Source: Tenrec ecaudatus
Taxonomy: Eukaryota; Chordata; Mammalia; Afrosoricida; Tenrecidae
Length of the DNA stretch: 64,000 bases
Direction of reading: 5' to 3'
Assembly (NCBI RefSeq): GCF_050624435.1
Contig: NC_134539.1
Span: 50,066,001 to 50,130,000, forward strand
The notes under the pieces are model-generated. The model had not been told where the DNA came from. It searched no databases and worked only from the letters and a program-made list of their open reading frames with translations. Position 1 is the stretch's first letter, and the number at the start of each line of letters is the position of its first letter. Below, piece by piece: positions 51,501 to 58,187 of this stretch. Position numbers and translations under genes: made by a program.

Positions 51501-54151
51501 GTCCTCTCACATCCGCTGCCTGGTCTCAAAGCCATCTTCAAGATCAGAGGCTTGGGGAAAGTTCTTTCTCTGAACCCAGTTCAGACTTCTGGAAGGCTCC
51601 ATGGCAGATCCCTACTTTGCCCACTTTCTTTCAATTTTCTACCCTCAAGTCAAGGGCAGAGGTCTGTCCAGTGGTGCCTGGGCTCTGGGTCTGCTTGGAG
51701 GCCAGACTTGAGTCCCAGCCCCGCTCCTAGCCACACGCCTGCTCCCTCTCCTGTCCCATGAGGTCATCACCACCTCCCAGGTTGTTGAAAGGTGGTGTGG
51801 AAAGCAGCAATGCCCAGAGGCTGGCTGCTTGATAAATGGTGCTTCTCTTCCCAGGCCGTTCATAGTCCTAGGTTACCTCTCCAACTGTTCCCACGGGGAA
51901 CCAAGATGTCTTGTTGAGAGCTCTGATTTTTGGTGGGGACGATAAGTCCTTGTCCTTTCTGGGGTGACCTCTCCAGACATCTATGCATATTAGTGACTAC
52001 CTTCTGACCCACCCAGAAACCCAAACCAAACTCACTGCCATTGAGTCGATTCCAACTTGATTCCCGGTGGGATAGGAAGGTTTCGTAGGAATGCTCCACT
52101 TTGAGATAGCAGGGTGGGGTGGCCGGACTGTACGCCACTATTGTTAAGCCGCCCCCAGTCTGCCCTGCTGAATGAAGACTCCTGTGGAGTGCAGGGGGTG
52201 GGCAGGGTTGGGGGGGGGCTGCCTACCTTTGTCCTGTGGCTCAAACGCCCTTTAAGGGACCTTGTTATAGGGTCTGGCTGGCACAGGGTTTGGGGGAGGG
52301 GGTCCTTTTATTTCTGTCCTCCTCCTCTGAGCCTGTTTTGATTCACGTACCTACATTTCTAGAACCTGAATGGGTGTCTTTGTGTTTTGTTTTTTCCTCT
52401 GCATCAGGACCGAGGAAGCAGAGGGAATTTTGGACCCCCAGGAGTCCGAGAGGTTAAACTTTAACCCGAAGTGCACCCAGAGTCCACTACTGACCCAACT
52501 CTGGGCAGCGGCCATCCTCAGTTCCTTCTCAGGTCAGGGGCTGCCAGAACCTGGCATTAGCAGGAACAACTGGGTTTCTGCCTGCCCGTTGCCTGGGTTT
52601 GCTGCATCTGAAGCTGTGCATTGGGGAGGGTGGCATAACCCACGAGTGAGGTTGGGCAGGCTGGTCAGTGTGGCCAGGGCTCTGGCCCACCTGTCCTGTG
52701 GTTGGAGCAGGGAACTCTTGTTCCTGTAAACCATGCCTTCCTTACACCACTGGGGCAGCCCAGGATTATTTCTTATCAGCCTCCAGGGGCTCAGACGTTG
52801 AAGCTGCAGCTGGCTGGGGCGCATCTGGACTGGCAGTTCGGTATCCTGGGTCCACCTCGCGCATGTACTTGACAAACATCCACTCAGACCCATGTGGCCT
52901 TGCCCCCAGATTGCGTGCTGGGGCCACAGATGGAAAAGGAACTCTGCCTGCAGAAAGTCCCACTTAGCCAGCCCGCCCCCCCACAGGAGTTTCCACCCAC
53001 CACCCCGGGCTGCTCCTTAAACAATTCACAGAAAGGCGAGGTTAATGATGAGAATTTCTCTCCTGTTTCGGTCCCTTCTCCCTTAAGATCCTTCAAACGT
53101 CAGCAAGCTCCAGGCTGCTGAATGTGGAACCCGGTGCTGGGCCTGGCTTACTGGGGGTTTAGCAGGTTAGCTGTGAGAAGCTGGTAACCTGCCACTTCCT
53201 CGCTTCCAGGACAAGGGCCTGTTTCAGAGGCTGCAGGGAGGGTCGGCTAGAGCTGCGTGATAGCAGGCTAGGTGCCAAACGAGGCACTTGCTGGCTGTTC
53301 ATTTCAGACCTGTTACTAACAGGGGGGGTGACCTTGGGCCTCAGATGAAGGCTTTGGACTAATAAGTTACTGACATTGCTTTGCACTCACCATACGGGGC
53401 CCCTTACCGCACAATCATCTCACGCAATCCCCAAGACTAGAGACCCTGTGACATCCTCTCCCGATCCTGATTTTACAGACGAGGAAACAGACTCAGGGAG
53501 AATACAAGGCTTGTCTAAGATCGCACCAGCCGTGAACCAAGGAAGCTTTGTGCTCCCTGGCAGGCAGGGCCAGGGGAGGGTGCGGGCGGGCGGGCTCTGG
53601 GCAACGCAGCTTTCTCTCCGGCAGGCACGGAAGATGTTCGGGTCGACGAAAGGACCGTTAGCCCCTTCTTGCAACTGTCAGACGATGGAAGGACCCTGAC
53701 CTTCAGCGCCAAGAAGTCCAGGGCCTGTGCAGATGGCCCGGAGCGCTTTGACCACTGGCCCAATGCCCTGGCCACCACCTGCTTCCAGTCTGGGCTGCAT
53801 GGCTGGGTGGTCAACGTCCAAAACAGTTGTGCCTACAAGGTGGGCGTGGCCACAGGCCATCTGCCTCGCAAGGGTTCCGGCAGCGACTGCCGACTGGGCC
53901 ACAACGCCTTCTCCTGGGTCTTCTCCCGTTACGACAGAGATTTCTGCTTCTCCCACGATGGGCAGCACGAGGCGCTGGGGCTACTGCGTTGCCCGGCCCG
54001 GCTGGGGGTGCTGCTGGACCTGCGGGCGCAGGAGTTGCTCTTCTTCGAGCCATCCTCGGGCACGGTGCTCCACACCCACCGCACCCCCTTCCCGGGACCC
54101 CTCTTCCCTGTCTTTGCTGTGGCCGATCAGACCATTTCCATCATCTGCTGA
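30309..54151 (+). CDS. BSPRY: B-box and SPRY domain-containing protein (BSPRY), complete
   Basis: Six coding exons, all with AG/GT borders and consistent phase: 30309-30521, 36056-36154, 46080-46310, 47539-47564 (26 bases), 52408-52532 and 53625-54151 (stop TGA 54149-54151). They give 406 residues, against about 402 in human as I recall it, with close identity throughout. The B-box zinc finger is in exon 1: Cys26, His29, Cys37, Glu40, Cys45, Cys48, Cys55, His58. Exons 2-4 (about residues 72-190) are helical, coiled-coil-like (LVIQRLSAVRSLCESEEQRL). Exons 5-6 carry the PRY-SPRY domain (about 235-406), with VDERTVSPFLQLSDD, WVVNVQNSCAYKVGVA and LGVLLDLRAQELLFF. There is no RING finger, so it is not a TRIM ubiquitin ligase. 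BSPRY is an epithelial protein reported to bind 14-3-3 and to modulate calcium entry through TRPV5. No disruption was seen. Large introns 1-4 are full of repeats. Confidence 0.97.
30545..30574. repeat. (GT)15 microsatellite beside the BSPRY exon-1 donor
   Basis: Uninterrupted GT run starting 23 bases after the donor GTGAGT at 30522. Confidence 0.97.
30600..31475. other. BSPRY intron 1, unassigned part
   Basis: Non-repetitive, with a G-run at 30601-30617; no exon or repeat recognised. Confidence 0.3.
31480..31650 (+). mobile_element. RTE LINE 3' end fragment
   Basis: 'acggtggctgcaacagtggg', 'ctcaagcattggacagttgt', 'aggaccgggcagtgtttcct', ending with 'tagggtcgctgtgagctgga'. These are the RTE 3' tail blocks found in Afrotheria. 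Confidence 0.7.
31700..32625 (+). mobile_element. LINE 3' UTR, second family
   Basis: Begins 'aaaggatcactgaagataac', contains 'cacatggaagaagcacacca' and 'gggaacctgagacccatctg', and ends 'tgtgtcaataaaactgttat'. It resembles the common L1-like 3' UTR at its start but has a different end. It is older and more diverged. Confidence 0.6.
32626..33510. other. BSPRY intron 1, unassigned part
   Basis: Non-repetitive; nothing recognised beyond short A-rich runs. Confidence 0.3.
33518..34213 (-). mobile_element. Solo endogenous retrovirus LTR, class II-like (fossil)
   Basis: A 696-base element in minus orientation that begins TGTGGGACCCGAGAGG and ends TTACTCTGACA (TG...CA ends). It is flanked by a perfect 6-base direct repeat CTTCTG at 33512-33517 and 34214-34219. 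Inside are a TATA-like box (33750-33755) and an AATAAA signal (33729-33734). Six-base duplications are typical of class II (ERVK/beta) elements, hence the class. No internal region flanks it, so it is a solo LTR. The well-preserved duplication suggests a fairly recent insertion. It lies in BSPRY intron 1, antisense to the gene. Confidence 0.85.
34245..34640. mobile_element. L2 LINE fragment
   Basis: Purine-rich L2 pattern: 'gggtagggagcggtcagaga', 'ggaagaaaaagccagtgtgg', 'taggtagggccttagtgac'. Diverged; called from pattern. Confidence 0.45.
34762..34975 (+). repeat. AfroSINE, full length, plus orientation
   Basis: 'aggagccctggtggcagagt', 'cattgggctgcgatctgcaa', 'cagtctcagaaacccgcggg', 'cagcatctcctcatggcagt'. 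Confidence 0.92.
35035..35197 (-). repeat. AfroSINE, minus orientation
   Basis: 'ccgtcactgagccgattcca', 'tctcctccacggagtggctg', 'gaaccgccaaccttgcaatt', ending 'gccccggggctcc'. Confidence 0.8.
35395..35760. mobile_element. Possible L2 LINE fragment
   Basis: 'tggtttctgggagggatgag' and 'gactctgggatggatgagct' resemble decayed L2. Weak. Confidence 0.3.
36521..36665 (-). mobile_element. Short 5'-truncated LINE 3' end (L1-like)
   Basis: 'aaacattttattagggactc', 'catacatcaattgtataaag', stopping at 'cctttgcatcaggtcctc'. It lies 367 bases after BSPRY exon 2. Confidence 0.85.
36830..37005 (-). mobile_element. Old L1 3' UTR fragment
   Basis: 'gttttagtgacatatctgac', 'ccattcacatacaattctgc'; antisense ancient L1 tail, diverged. 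Confidence 0.45.
37016..37372 (+). mobile_element. RTE LINE 3' end
   Basis: 'cagaatgctccttcgaagtg', 'tatttggggacatgttataa', 'aaggacatcatgcctggtaa', 'cccaatggctcggacagcgg', ending 'agcagcacctagcaacctc'. Matches the RTE tail of Afrotheria. Confidence 0.8.
37385..37470. repeat. MIR fragment
   Basis: 'cacagatgaggaaagaagct', 'gacttgctcaaggtcccaca'; MIR core. Confidence 0.7.
37480..38030. other. BSPRY intron 2, unassigned part
   Basis: Non-repetitive; nothing recognised. Confidence 0.3.
38042..38240 (+). mobile_element. Non-autonomous SPIN element (short, both ends present)
   Basis: Starts CAGTGGTTCTCAACCTTCCT and ends GGTTGAGAATCACTG, joined by 'gttattttcgttgctact'-type and 'gcgacccctgtgaaagggtc' blocks with no coding part. 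The flanking octamers gtttacat (38034-38041) and gttcacag (38241-38248) match at 6 of 8, a decayed hAT target duplication. Confidence 0.92.
38428..38930. mobile_element. LTR-like element, probable MaLR/ERVL class (fossil)
   Basis: A 503-base unit from TGTTAGCCCAGG to CTACCACA (TG...CA), with 'gagctttatatacaagtgca' and 'ggccagtgggtgggaggtct'. It is homologous to the LTR at 40458. Flanks cacac and cactc match at 4 of 5. Broken and moderately old; no internal region seen. Confidence 0.55.
39050..39190 (+). mobile_element. L2 LINE 3' fragment
   Basis: 'catttgttcaacgcgtcctt', 'tattgagcacttccacatgg', 'catgaagcttgcattctagc'; L2 tail pattern. Confidence 0.6.
39204..39470 (+). mobile_element. RTE LINE 3' end
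   Basis: 'ccctggagaaggacatcatg', 'cttgataaagtagacacaga', 'gagctcaagcaaggcattga', ending 'catggcacctcacagcaaca'. Confidence 0.75.
39740..40330 (-). mobile_element. L1 ORF2-region fragment, minus orientation
   Basis: 'tttgaattggtttgggtaaa', 'tatttcacctgtttaatggt', 'ttgaaagcaccagttatggg', 'tttctctttttatttaatct' follow the antisense of mammalian L1 ORF2. Diverged and full of stops. Confidence 0.6.
40350..41092 (-). repeat. AfroSINE split by an LTR insertion
   Basis: The first half 40350-40457 ('tgacttatagtgaacccata', 'gggtttctgagaacactgta') and the second half 40971-41092 ('gtctactctttaggagtaga', 'gctgaccttgcagttagcag', 'ctacactaccagggctcc') form one antisense SINE interrupted by the LTR at 40458-40970. 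Confidence 0.85.
40458..40970. mobile_element. Solo LTR-like element inside an AfroSINE, probable MaLR/ERVL class (fossil)
   Basis: A 513-base unit from TGTGTTAGTCTGGGG to AACTAACTCA, flanked by a perfect 5-base direct repeat GGTGT (40453-40457 and 40971-40975). Homologous to the copy at 38428. A 5-base duplication and the host SINE make it younger than that AfroSINE copy. No internal region. Confidence 0.75.
41170..41962 (-). repeat. AfroSINE split by a LINE insertion
   Basis: 41170-41264 ('gttcctgctcatagtgaccc') and 41844-41962 ('tagaaagtctcatctttcta', 'gaactgttgaccttgtggtt') are the two halves of one antisense SINE. Confidence 0.85.
41265..41843 (-). mobile_element. 5'-truncated LINE (L1-like) with 15-base target duplication
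   Basis: Antisense tail 'ttttttaatcattatactgg' through 'ctccttgtaattggttcccc'-type blocks to 'gactggctcgtctcctcccc'. The target duplication GAGATTG(T/C)AATTCTT lies at 41250-41264 and 41844-41858, with one mismatch. Confidence 0.92.
42050..42990 (-). mobile_element. mariner DNA transposon C
   Basis: The ends 'gggtacccccccaaaaaaaa' and 'tattttggagggtactccct' are inverted repeats. Minus-strand pieces: AVKFCFLLRKNASETVVML, KWSSPFRKGKMSIDDKP (N-terminal) and FVKCFQERDHRFDKGIKCNG, EHFEGYKVVL (C-terminal). About 0.94 kb, with an internal deletion covering most of the catalytic region. Same family as copy B at 25035. Confidence 0.85.
42991..43330. other. BSPRY intron 2, AT-rich unassigned part
   Basis: AT-rich; possibly decayed L1 but not assignable. 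Confidence 0.3.
43337..43522 (-). repeat. AfroSINE, minus orientation
   Basis: 'tcattgtgacccaataggac', 'agagtagaacctaacccatc', 'cttgaactgccgactttaag'. Confidence 0.85.
43568..43608 (-). mobile_element. Very short (about 40-base) LINE 3' end
   Basis: 'ttttaatacattttattagg' then 'ggctcatacaactctgg'; the extreme 3' end of the common L1-like family with its tail. Confidence 0.8.
43637..44130 (-). mobile_element. L1 3' UTR with two tandem related units
   Basis: Units at 43650-43820 and 43955-44110 share 'tttactgtgatttgggtaaa'/'tttattgtgattttgtgcaa', 'cattttgttttg(c/t)gac' and 'ctctacaatg'/'cccccacaat'. They are antisense L1 tail sequence of an older family seen in Afrotheria. Confidence 0.55.
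44150..44290 (-). mobile_element. L1 ORF2 3' end fragment
   Basis: 'caatgtattttgcttttcag', 'ttaaatttactcctaggtat', 'tttgttgatttagatgctat' are antisense ORF2. Confidence 0.7.
44343..44505 (-). repeat. Older AfroSINE subtype, minus orientation
   Basis: 'tttttgactcatagtgaccc', 'cttgctagatctttcttcca', 'tgtgggtgagtttgcacgtc'. Confidence 0.6.
44588..44717 (-). repeat. AfroSINE 3' part, minus orientation
   Basis: 'actcagtgccattgagtcaa', 'gagcagaactgcttctccga', 'tttctgagactgactgtaat'. Confidence 0.8.
44827..45018 (+). repeat. AfroSINE, plus orientation
   Basis: 'aggagccctagtggcacaac', 'ctaatctcaaagttggtggt', 'tgagttggaattgactcaat'. Confidence 0.88.
45051..45245 (-). mobile_element. Non-autonomous SPIN element, minus orientation
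   Basis: Starts CAGTTCTTAACCTGTGAG and ends GGAAGGTTGAGAACCACTG, with 'gaagtagcaatgaaaataac' between. Both ends are present and there is no coding part. The flanks share CTAG but no clean 8-base duplication could be set. Confidence 0.9.
45505..45600 (+). mobile_element. L2 LINE 3' fragment
   Basis: 'attcagcagatacttcagta', 'gctactatgtgttcaggcac', 'tgtgctagaggctgg'; the L2 tail. Confidence 0.6.
46838..47010 (-). repeat. AfroSINE, minus orientation
   Basis: 'cactgcctttgagttgctgc', 'tgggtttctgagactgtgac', 'ttcaaactgctgaccaggtg', 'ataaccactacaccaatctc'. Confidence 0.88.
47254..47350. repeat. 47-base tandem duplication in BSPRY intron 3
   Basis: Two copies of a unit with 'tagttg(a/g)ggggaaccc' and 'gcagg(c/t)tgtggggcaca', spaced 47 bases apart, about 190 bases before exon 4. 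Confidence 0.9.
47366..47425 (+). repeat. AfroSINE head fragment
   Basis: 'cggagtcctggtggcacaac' and 'agttaagcgctcgggtgctg'. Confidence 0.75.
47825..47930. repeat. MIR fragment
   Basis: 'aagagacttgctaagcccct', 'aggacttggatccagacctt'; MIR flank of the core. Confidence 0.45.
47975..48410 (-). mobile_element. RTE LINE 3' end, minus orientation
   Basis: 'ttgagtctgactcatcacga', 'ccgtcctgcgctgtcctcac', 'gagcccactgttgcagccgt', 'ctttaccaagctcgatggcc', 'ggcattctggctctacttct'; antisense RTE. Confidence 0.8.
48815..49262 (-). mobile_element. MaLR (MLT1-like) LTR, antisense (fossil)
   Basis: 'gctattttaacagaaatatc', 'agtttattctctcacagttt', 'aggaggctaacattccaaat' and a later 'gaattgtaagggcattccat' follow the antisense MaLR LTR pattern. 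Broken and old; ends approximate. Confidence 0.5.
49266..50340 (+). mobile_element. RTE LINE: reverse transcriptase fragment and 3' end
   Basis: The first 180 bases encode KIIKNKHLNQYIDRDLPE, SQGRFRRRCGTKDITTDVRW and LCFIDC, conserved RTE reverse transcriptase segments. Later blocks 'gttgccaggagggaccgatt', 'catcatgcttggtcaagggt' and 'acaatggctgcagctgtggg' are the 3' tail. Stops and deletions throughout; inactive. Confidence 0.85.
50341..52010. other. BSPRY intron 4, unassigned part
   Basis: Non-repetitive apart from a G run at 50439-50452. No exon found between 47565 and 52407, consistent with direct joining of exons 4 and 5. Confidence 0.35.
52018..52102 (-). repeat. AfroSINE tail fragment, minus orientation
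   Basis: 'ccaaaccaaactcactgcca', 'ttgagtcgattccaacttga'; a short, well-matched tail. Confidence 0.8.
53455..53560. repeat. MIR fragment in BSPRY intron 5
   Basis: 'attttacagacgaggaaaca', 'gactcagggagaatacaagg', 'cttgtctaagatcgcacc'; MIR core. Confidence 0.7.
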
Positions 54152-54903
54152 CCTTGTGCTGCAGGGAGGTCAGGTCCACCAGCCCCCAGATCCTGCCGGG
54201 CCCCTTTACCCAGTGCTATGGCATTTGAGGGAAAGGCGCAGCTTTAGAGCTGGCCTCAGATCTGGCACTCGGCCCTGACGTGCTGGGCATCTCCGGGCTA
54301 CTCGCTAACCCCAGAAGCCTGGCCGTACAGAACCTGCCGCCAAATATGCAGTGGGGGGTGGTATCTGGCGACCCAGGTGTGGCAGACTCTCCAGCAGCAC
54401 TGGCGCCCAGCCCCTGCCCTCGGCTCAGTGTGCAAATGGGAATTCTCCAGCAGAAAGACCTGGGGCTGAAGCACCTTCACCCCTTGCTTCCGTGCCTGTC
54501 ATCTCTTCCACAAAAATGGCACAGAGAAAATACCCCTAGTTCACCTGGGCAAACCGGAGACCTGGAGCTCCTGACGAGCTTTCCCTGAACTGAGGGTTTT
54601 GGCGGGGTATCCCCTAACCCCCTTTTAGGGCCTGTCTAGCACCCCAAAGCCTGGAAGGAGGGTTGGGTGAGGAAGATCACGCATCCAGGTAACCAGACCA
54701 CAGCCCACGCACCAGACAGCTGGCTCGGACCTGGCACCCGAGCTCCATCCTGTTCCCACTGGTAGTAACAGGATAAGCTTCCCCGTTCAGCTGCTGGCTG
54801 TGACCTCATGGCCTCCTCGCTTCAGGTGAGACCTGGGTGTGCAGGCTTCCAGCCAGGGAGAGCTGGAGGAGTTGGGGCTCTGATGTTAGGGAACATTTAT
54901 GTT

Positions 54904-54909
54904 ATTAAA
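54904..54909 (+). terminator. BSPRY: Candidate BSPRY polyadenylation signal ATTAAA
   Basis: The first AATAAA-like hexamer seen after the BSPRY stop codon, 753 bases downstream. No perfect AATAAA was noticed nearer. Use is not shown. Confidence 0.35.
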
Positions 54910-56880
54910 GGTTTTAAGAGATTTAAAGATTCCACCCATGTTTCTTGCTGGTCATCAGGTGTATACCGTATGCTGGCCCCTAACTCCCAATATCCAGACA
55001 CAAGTGGGCAGCAGCAGAGCAGAGGAGAGTCTGGAGACAAGGTTTTGTGCTTTTTAATGCAGGGACCAAAGGCAAGCCCTTCCCATTTTCCCGGTAGACT
55101 CATTGGACAGGACTTATTTAGTCGGTTTTGTCACGCAGCCTCTTCAAAAGCAGTCTTCCCCACAGCTTCAGGCTGCTGGGCATGAAGGAGGTGGAGGGTT
55201 ACAGGAGAGTTTAAAAACCAAGTTCAATCAGGGGGCACCAACTCTTAAGACCTGCTGGGGTCCGTGGGCAAGAGAGGGAGTCCCAGATTGGGACACTATA
55301 GCCACTACTTAGCTTGGCTGTTGGTGGCCTTGAGGGAAAGGGAGCCGAGTAGCAGGAGATTTCTCAAGAGTAGCTGATCTTCTTAAAAAACCTACTCAGT
55401 AATGTATTCGAAACACTGGGTGGGGCGTCTAGTCCAAAGACTTCCTCGTAGCCACTTTCTTCCCTTGAGATGGTCTTGGAGCTCAGCTCCGCAACGGCGC
55501 GGACTCCTCACTGCCTGGACACGTGGGCATCAATAGCACGTTGCCTGGTTTGGGTACCAGGCCCGAGGAAAACAAACCTGGATGGGGTTTAGTCAAGTCT
55601 GGAGCTGACTCCCGTCTTTGCCTGGGCACAATCCATGCCGGCAAACTTGAACCAAAGCCAAGGTCTGCAGCTTGGCCCCTGAAGGCCCCAAGCCTCCCCT
55701 ATACCTGTCGGCCTTTAGGACACAGTTCATGTTCCTGCTGCCAGAAATGCCACCCTCCCCTACTCCTTGAGCCAGTTCAATACCACCTCCACCCTGCCCC
55801 AGTTCAGACACTCCTGTAGAAGCCCCTCCCTAGTTACCCTTATTGGCGCCTGAACATACACACCATATGTACCTGTTTGGTAGCTGTGGGATCCCGGGCA
55901 CCTAGTGCTGGGCAAAGGCATAAAGGTTCATACCCAATAACGACCAAGCAGAAAGGTTTGTAGAAGGGTCAGGTAGGAAGAGAAATGGAATTTTAAAACC
56001 CAAACCCCCTCCTCCAATCTCATTTCCCCCACCCCCACCCCGCTGATTCCTTACAATCCCCCCCCCCCCCCATTCGGAGCTTGGCCTCTTTCCCTGCACC
56101 TTTTCCCCAAGCCGCTACTCACCCTCCAGGTCGGCATGCTTTAGAAGAGCCTGCTCACTCGCCAGGGCTCCACACGTGACATTCCTTCCACGTGCAGTCA
56201 GGAGAGGGAGGGGTTAAGCCCATGGCCTTCGGACTCCAACATGCCAAGATTTGACTCCTGACTCCACCTCTTCCTACCTGCGACTCCAACTGGGTATTTA
56301 ACCTCCATGTCTTATTTGTAAAGCGGGACGGGGTGGGGTTCACAACACCTGCCCTGGTTCCCTTAACAAGGGAATGTGTATACACCTCAGCAGAGCGCCT
56401 GCCGCAGGGCAGGTGCTCACGGTGGCTTTTCATCTAAAACCCCCCATTCAGACTGGTCCTAGGGGGTAGGACAGCTCAACCACCCGATTTTCGAACTTGG
56501 CTCCCCTCACCCCAGGCTTCCAAAGGGAGGAGGTGTCTAGGTGGCTGTTTGTGGAGCTTTGTTTTGTACACTGTGTGACAGCCCAAGGTGACAGGGCCCT
56601 GCTGCTAACGTGAAGGTTGGAAGTGCTCCGTTTTGAAGCAACCTGGGCTCCCCGTGAATCTTGTGAGAGGAGACTGAAGAATAAAAAAAGATGCACATGC
56701 GTGGACAAGAAGCATCTGAGACGAGGAGCAGGTTAGTGAGGCAGGGCAGAACGCCGACACCCTGTATAGGCTGAGTGGAGTGGGGCGAAGGCCAGGTTTG
56801 TAGAGAAGGGAGTTCCAAGCCTCCGACGTTGGCTTAGAGGTTTCTGCAGGGCCATGGGTCTCGCGCCTCCCTTGGCACAC
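54910..56880. other. Intergenic region between convergent BSPRY and HDHD3
   Basis: Mostly non-repetitive. A C run lies at about 56058-56071 and a MIR-like stretch at 56225-56330 ('ctgactccacctcttcctac'). No further exon recognised. It should hold the 3' UTR of HDHD3, whose poly(A) signal I could not place. Confidence 0.4.
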
Positions 56881-57636
56881 TCAAAGCCCTGGGAGCGAGT
56901 CTTGCAGGCGGTCAAGGGCAGGCAGGAGATGGGACAGTGAAGGGAGGATGTGTTCTTCAGGGACAGTATTCCTGACCTCGGGAGCCAGGGGCTCCGGGCC
57001 AGTCACCAGGAAACTGTGCATACCTATCGCCTGGGCTCCCTGGTAATCACAGCGGTAACTGTCCCCAATATGGGCTGCCACCGCCGGCTCCATGTGAGCC
57101 AGCTGCAAGGCCTTATGGAAAATGCGGGGGTCAGGCTTGGGCCAGCCAGCAGCCTCAGAGGTCAGCACAAAATCAAAGTGTTCCCGCAGGCCAAGACCCA
57201 CCAGGATGTCCTCCAGCCGCTGGTCGAAGTTGGACACCACTGCCAGCTTCAGACCTCGATTTCGGCACGCCATTAGGGTGGCCTTGGCCCCCTCCAGCAC
57301 TTGCCAGGTGCCGGGGCTGCTGAAGTCTTCATACAGCTGCTTGGCAATAGGGGTCACGGCCTGCACATCCTGAACGCCTGCCAGGCGGAAGGTCTGCAGA
57401 ACCACATCCAGCCACCACTGGCGGGAGGTGAGGCCCCGGCTCAGGCCGTAGTTGGGGAAGCTGTGACTCTGAGCCTTATATGCCTGCCTGAAGGCTTGCC
57501 CCAGAGCTGCGGCCTCCACCTTCAGCCCATGGGCCCGGGCCTGGGTGGCATACTCCTCCCCGACTGGGTGGCGGAGCCGGAGCAGTGTATCCTTCACGTC
57601 CCATGTCATCAGCCGTATCTGTAGTCGGGGTGCCAT
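56881..57636 (-). CDS. HDHD3: Haloacid dehalogenase-like hydrolase domain-containing protein 3 (HDHD3), complete
   Basis: A single coding exon, ATG at 57636-57634, encodes 251 residues, the same length as human HDHD3 and clearly homologous along its length. I chose this start because human begins MAHRLQIRL; the frame is open 30 codons further upstream, but that part has no match and includes a likely splice acceptor (gagctcag|GTGG). HAD-fold landmarks are motif I TWDVKDTLL with Asp13, motif II AVVSNFD with Ser135, motif III GWPKPDP with Lys167 and motif IV HIGDSYRCD with Asp192 and Asp197. Motif I is odd: the second acidic residue of DxD is Lys15, as it is in human. The family's substrate is unknown to me. 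No frame break. It lies convergent to BSPRY, with 2.7 kb between stop codons. Confidence 0.97.
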   Translation of the reverse strand: MAPRLQIRLMTWDVKDTLLRLRHPVGEEYATQARAHGLKVEAAALGQAFRQAYKAQSHSFPNYGLSRGLTSRQWWLDVVLQTFRLAGVQDVQAVTPIAKQLYEDFSSPGTWQVLEGAKATLMACRNRGLKLAVVSNFDQRLEDILVGLGLREHFDFVLTSEAAGWPKPDPRIFHKALQLAHMEPAVAAHIGDSYRCDYQGAQAIGMHSFLVTGPEPLAPEVRNTVPEEHILPSLSHLLPALDRLQDSLPGL

Positions 57637-57829
57637 GGGTGTGCAAGAAGAGGCCAAGTTCACAGGACCACCCAATTCCACCTGAGCTCTCAGGGACCAA
57701 AGGGCAACAGAATCACCTCTCCACAACCTACAAGGCCTCTCTTTCCAGGCCTGGTCAGGCCGACTTGCTGGTTGGCACTGGGTGGCTCAGGTAACACTGT
57801 CCACAGTACAGGATCCTGGAATGAGACAG

Positions 57830-57960
57830 ATAAAGTGGAAGTTCAGGACTTGGGAGTCAGACTGAGTTCAGATTCCAGCTCTGCTAACTCACGGTGTGAC
57901 CTCATGAAGGTCACACTCACACTTTTCATATGTAAGTTGAGCACAATGATGAGACACTAG
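57830..57960. repeat. MIR fragment
   Basis: 'gggagtcagactgagttcag', 'attccagctctgctaactca', 'cggtgtgacctcatgaaggt'; classic MIR order. Confidence 0.75.
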
Positions 57961-57999
57961 CGATGTTTGGATTAAATGAGATCATTCATTCATTCACCC

Positions 58000-58168
58000 A
58001 ACAAAAAACTGTCAATGCCGGCTCAAAGCGACTGATAGGAAAGGGTAGAACTGCCCCTTGAGTTTCTGAGACTAACTGTTTGCAGGAGTAGAAAACCCGG
58101 ACTTTCTCTTCAGGAGTGGCTCCTGTGGACTGCTGCCCAAAGCGTAACCACTCCACCACCTGGGCTCA
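58000..58168 (-). repeat. AfroSINE, minus orientation
   Basis: 'ggctcaaagcgactgatagg', 'tttctgagactaactgtttg', 'gcgtaaccactccaccacct'. Confidence 0.85.
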
Positions 58169-58187
58169 AAATGTCTAGGCCCTGAAG

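Noticed and set aside
53727-54278. 183-codon frame overlapping BSPRY exon 6
   Set aside because: Out of frame with the PRY-SPRY domain, which reads perfectly in the annotated frame.
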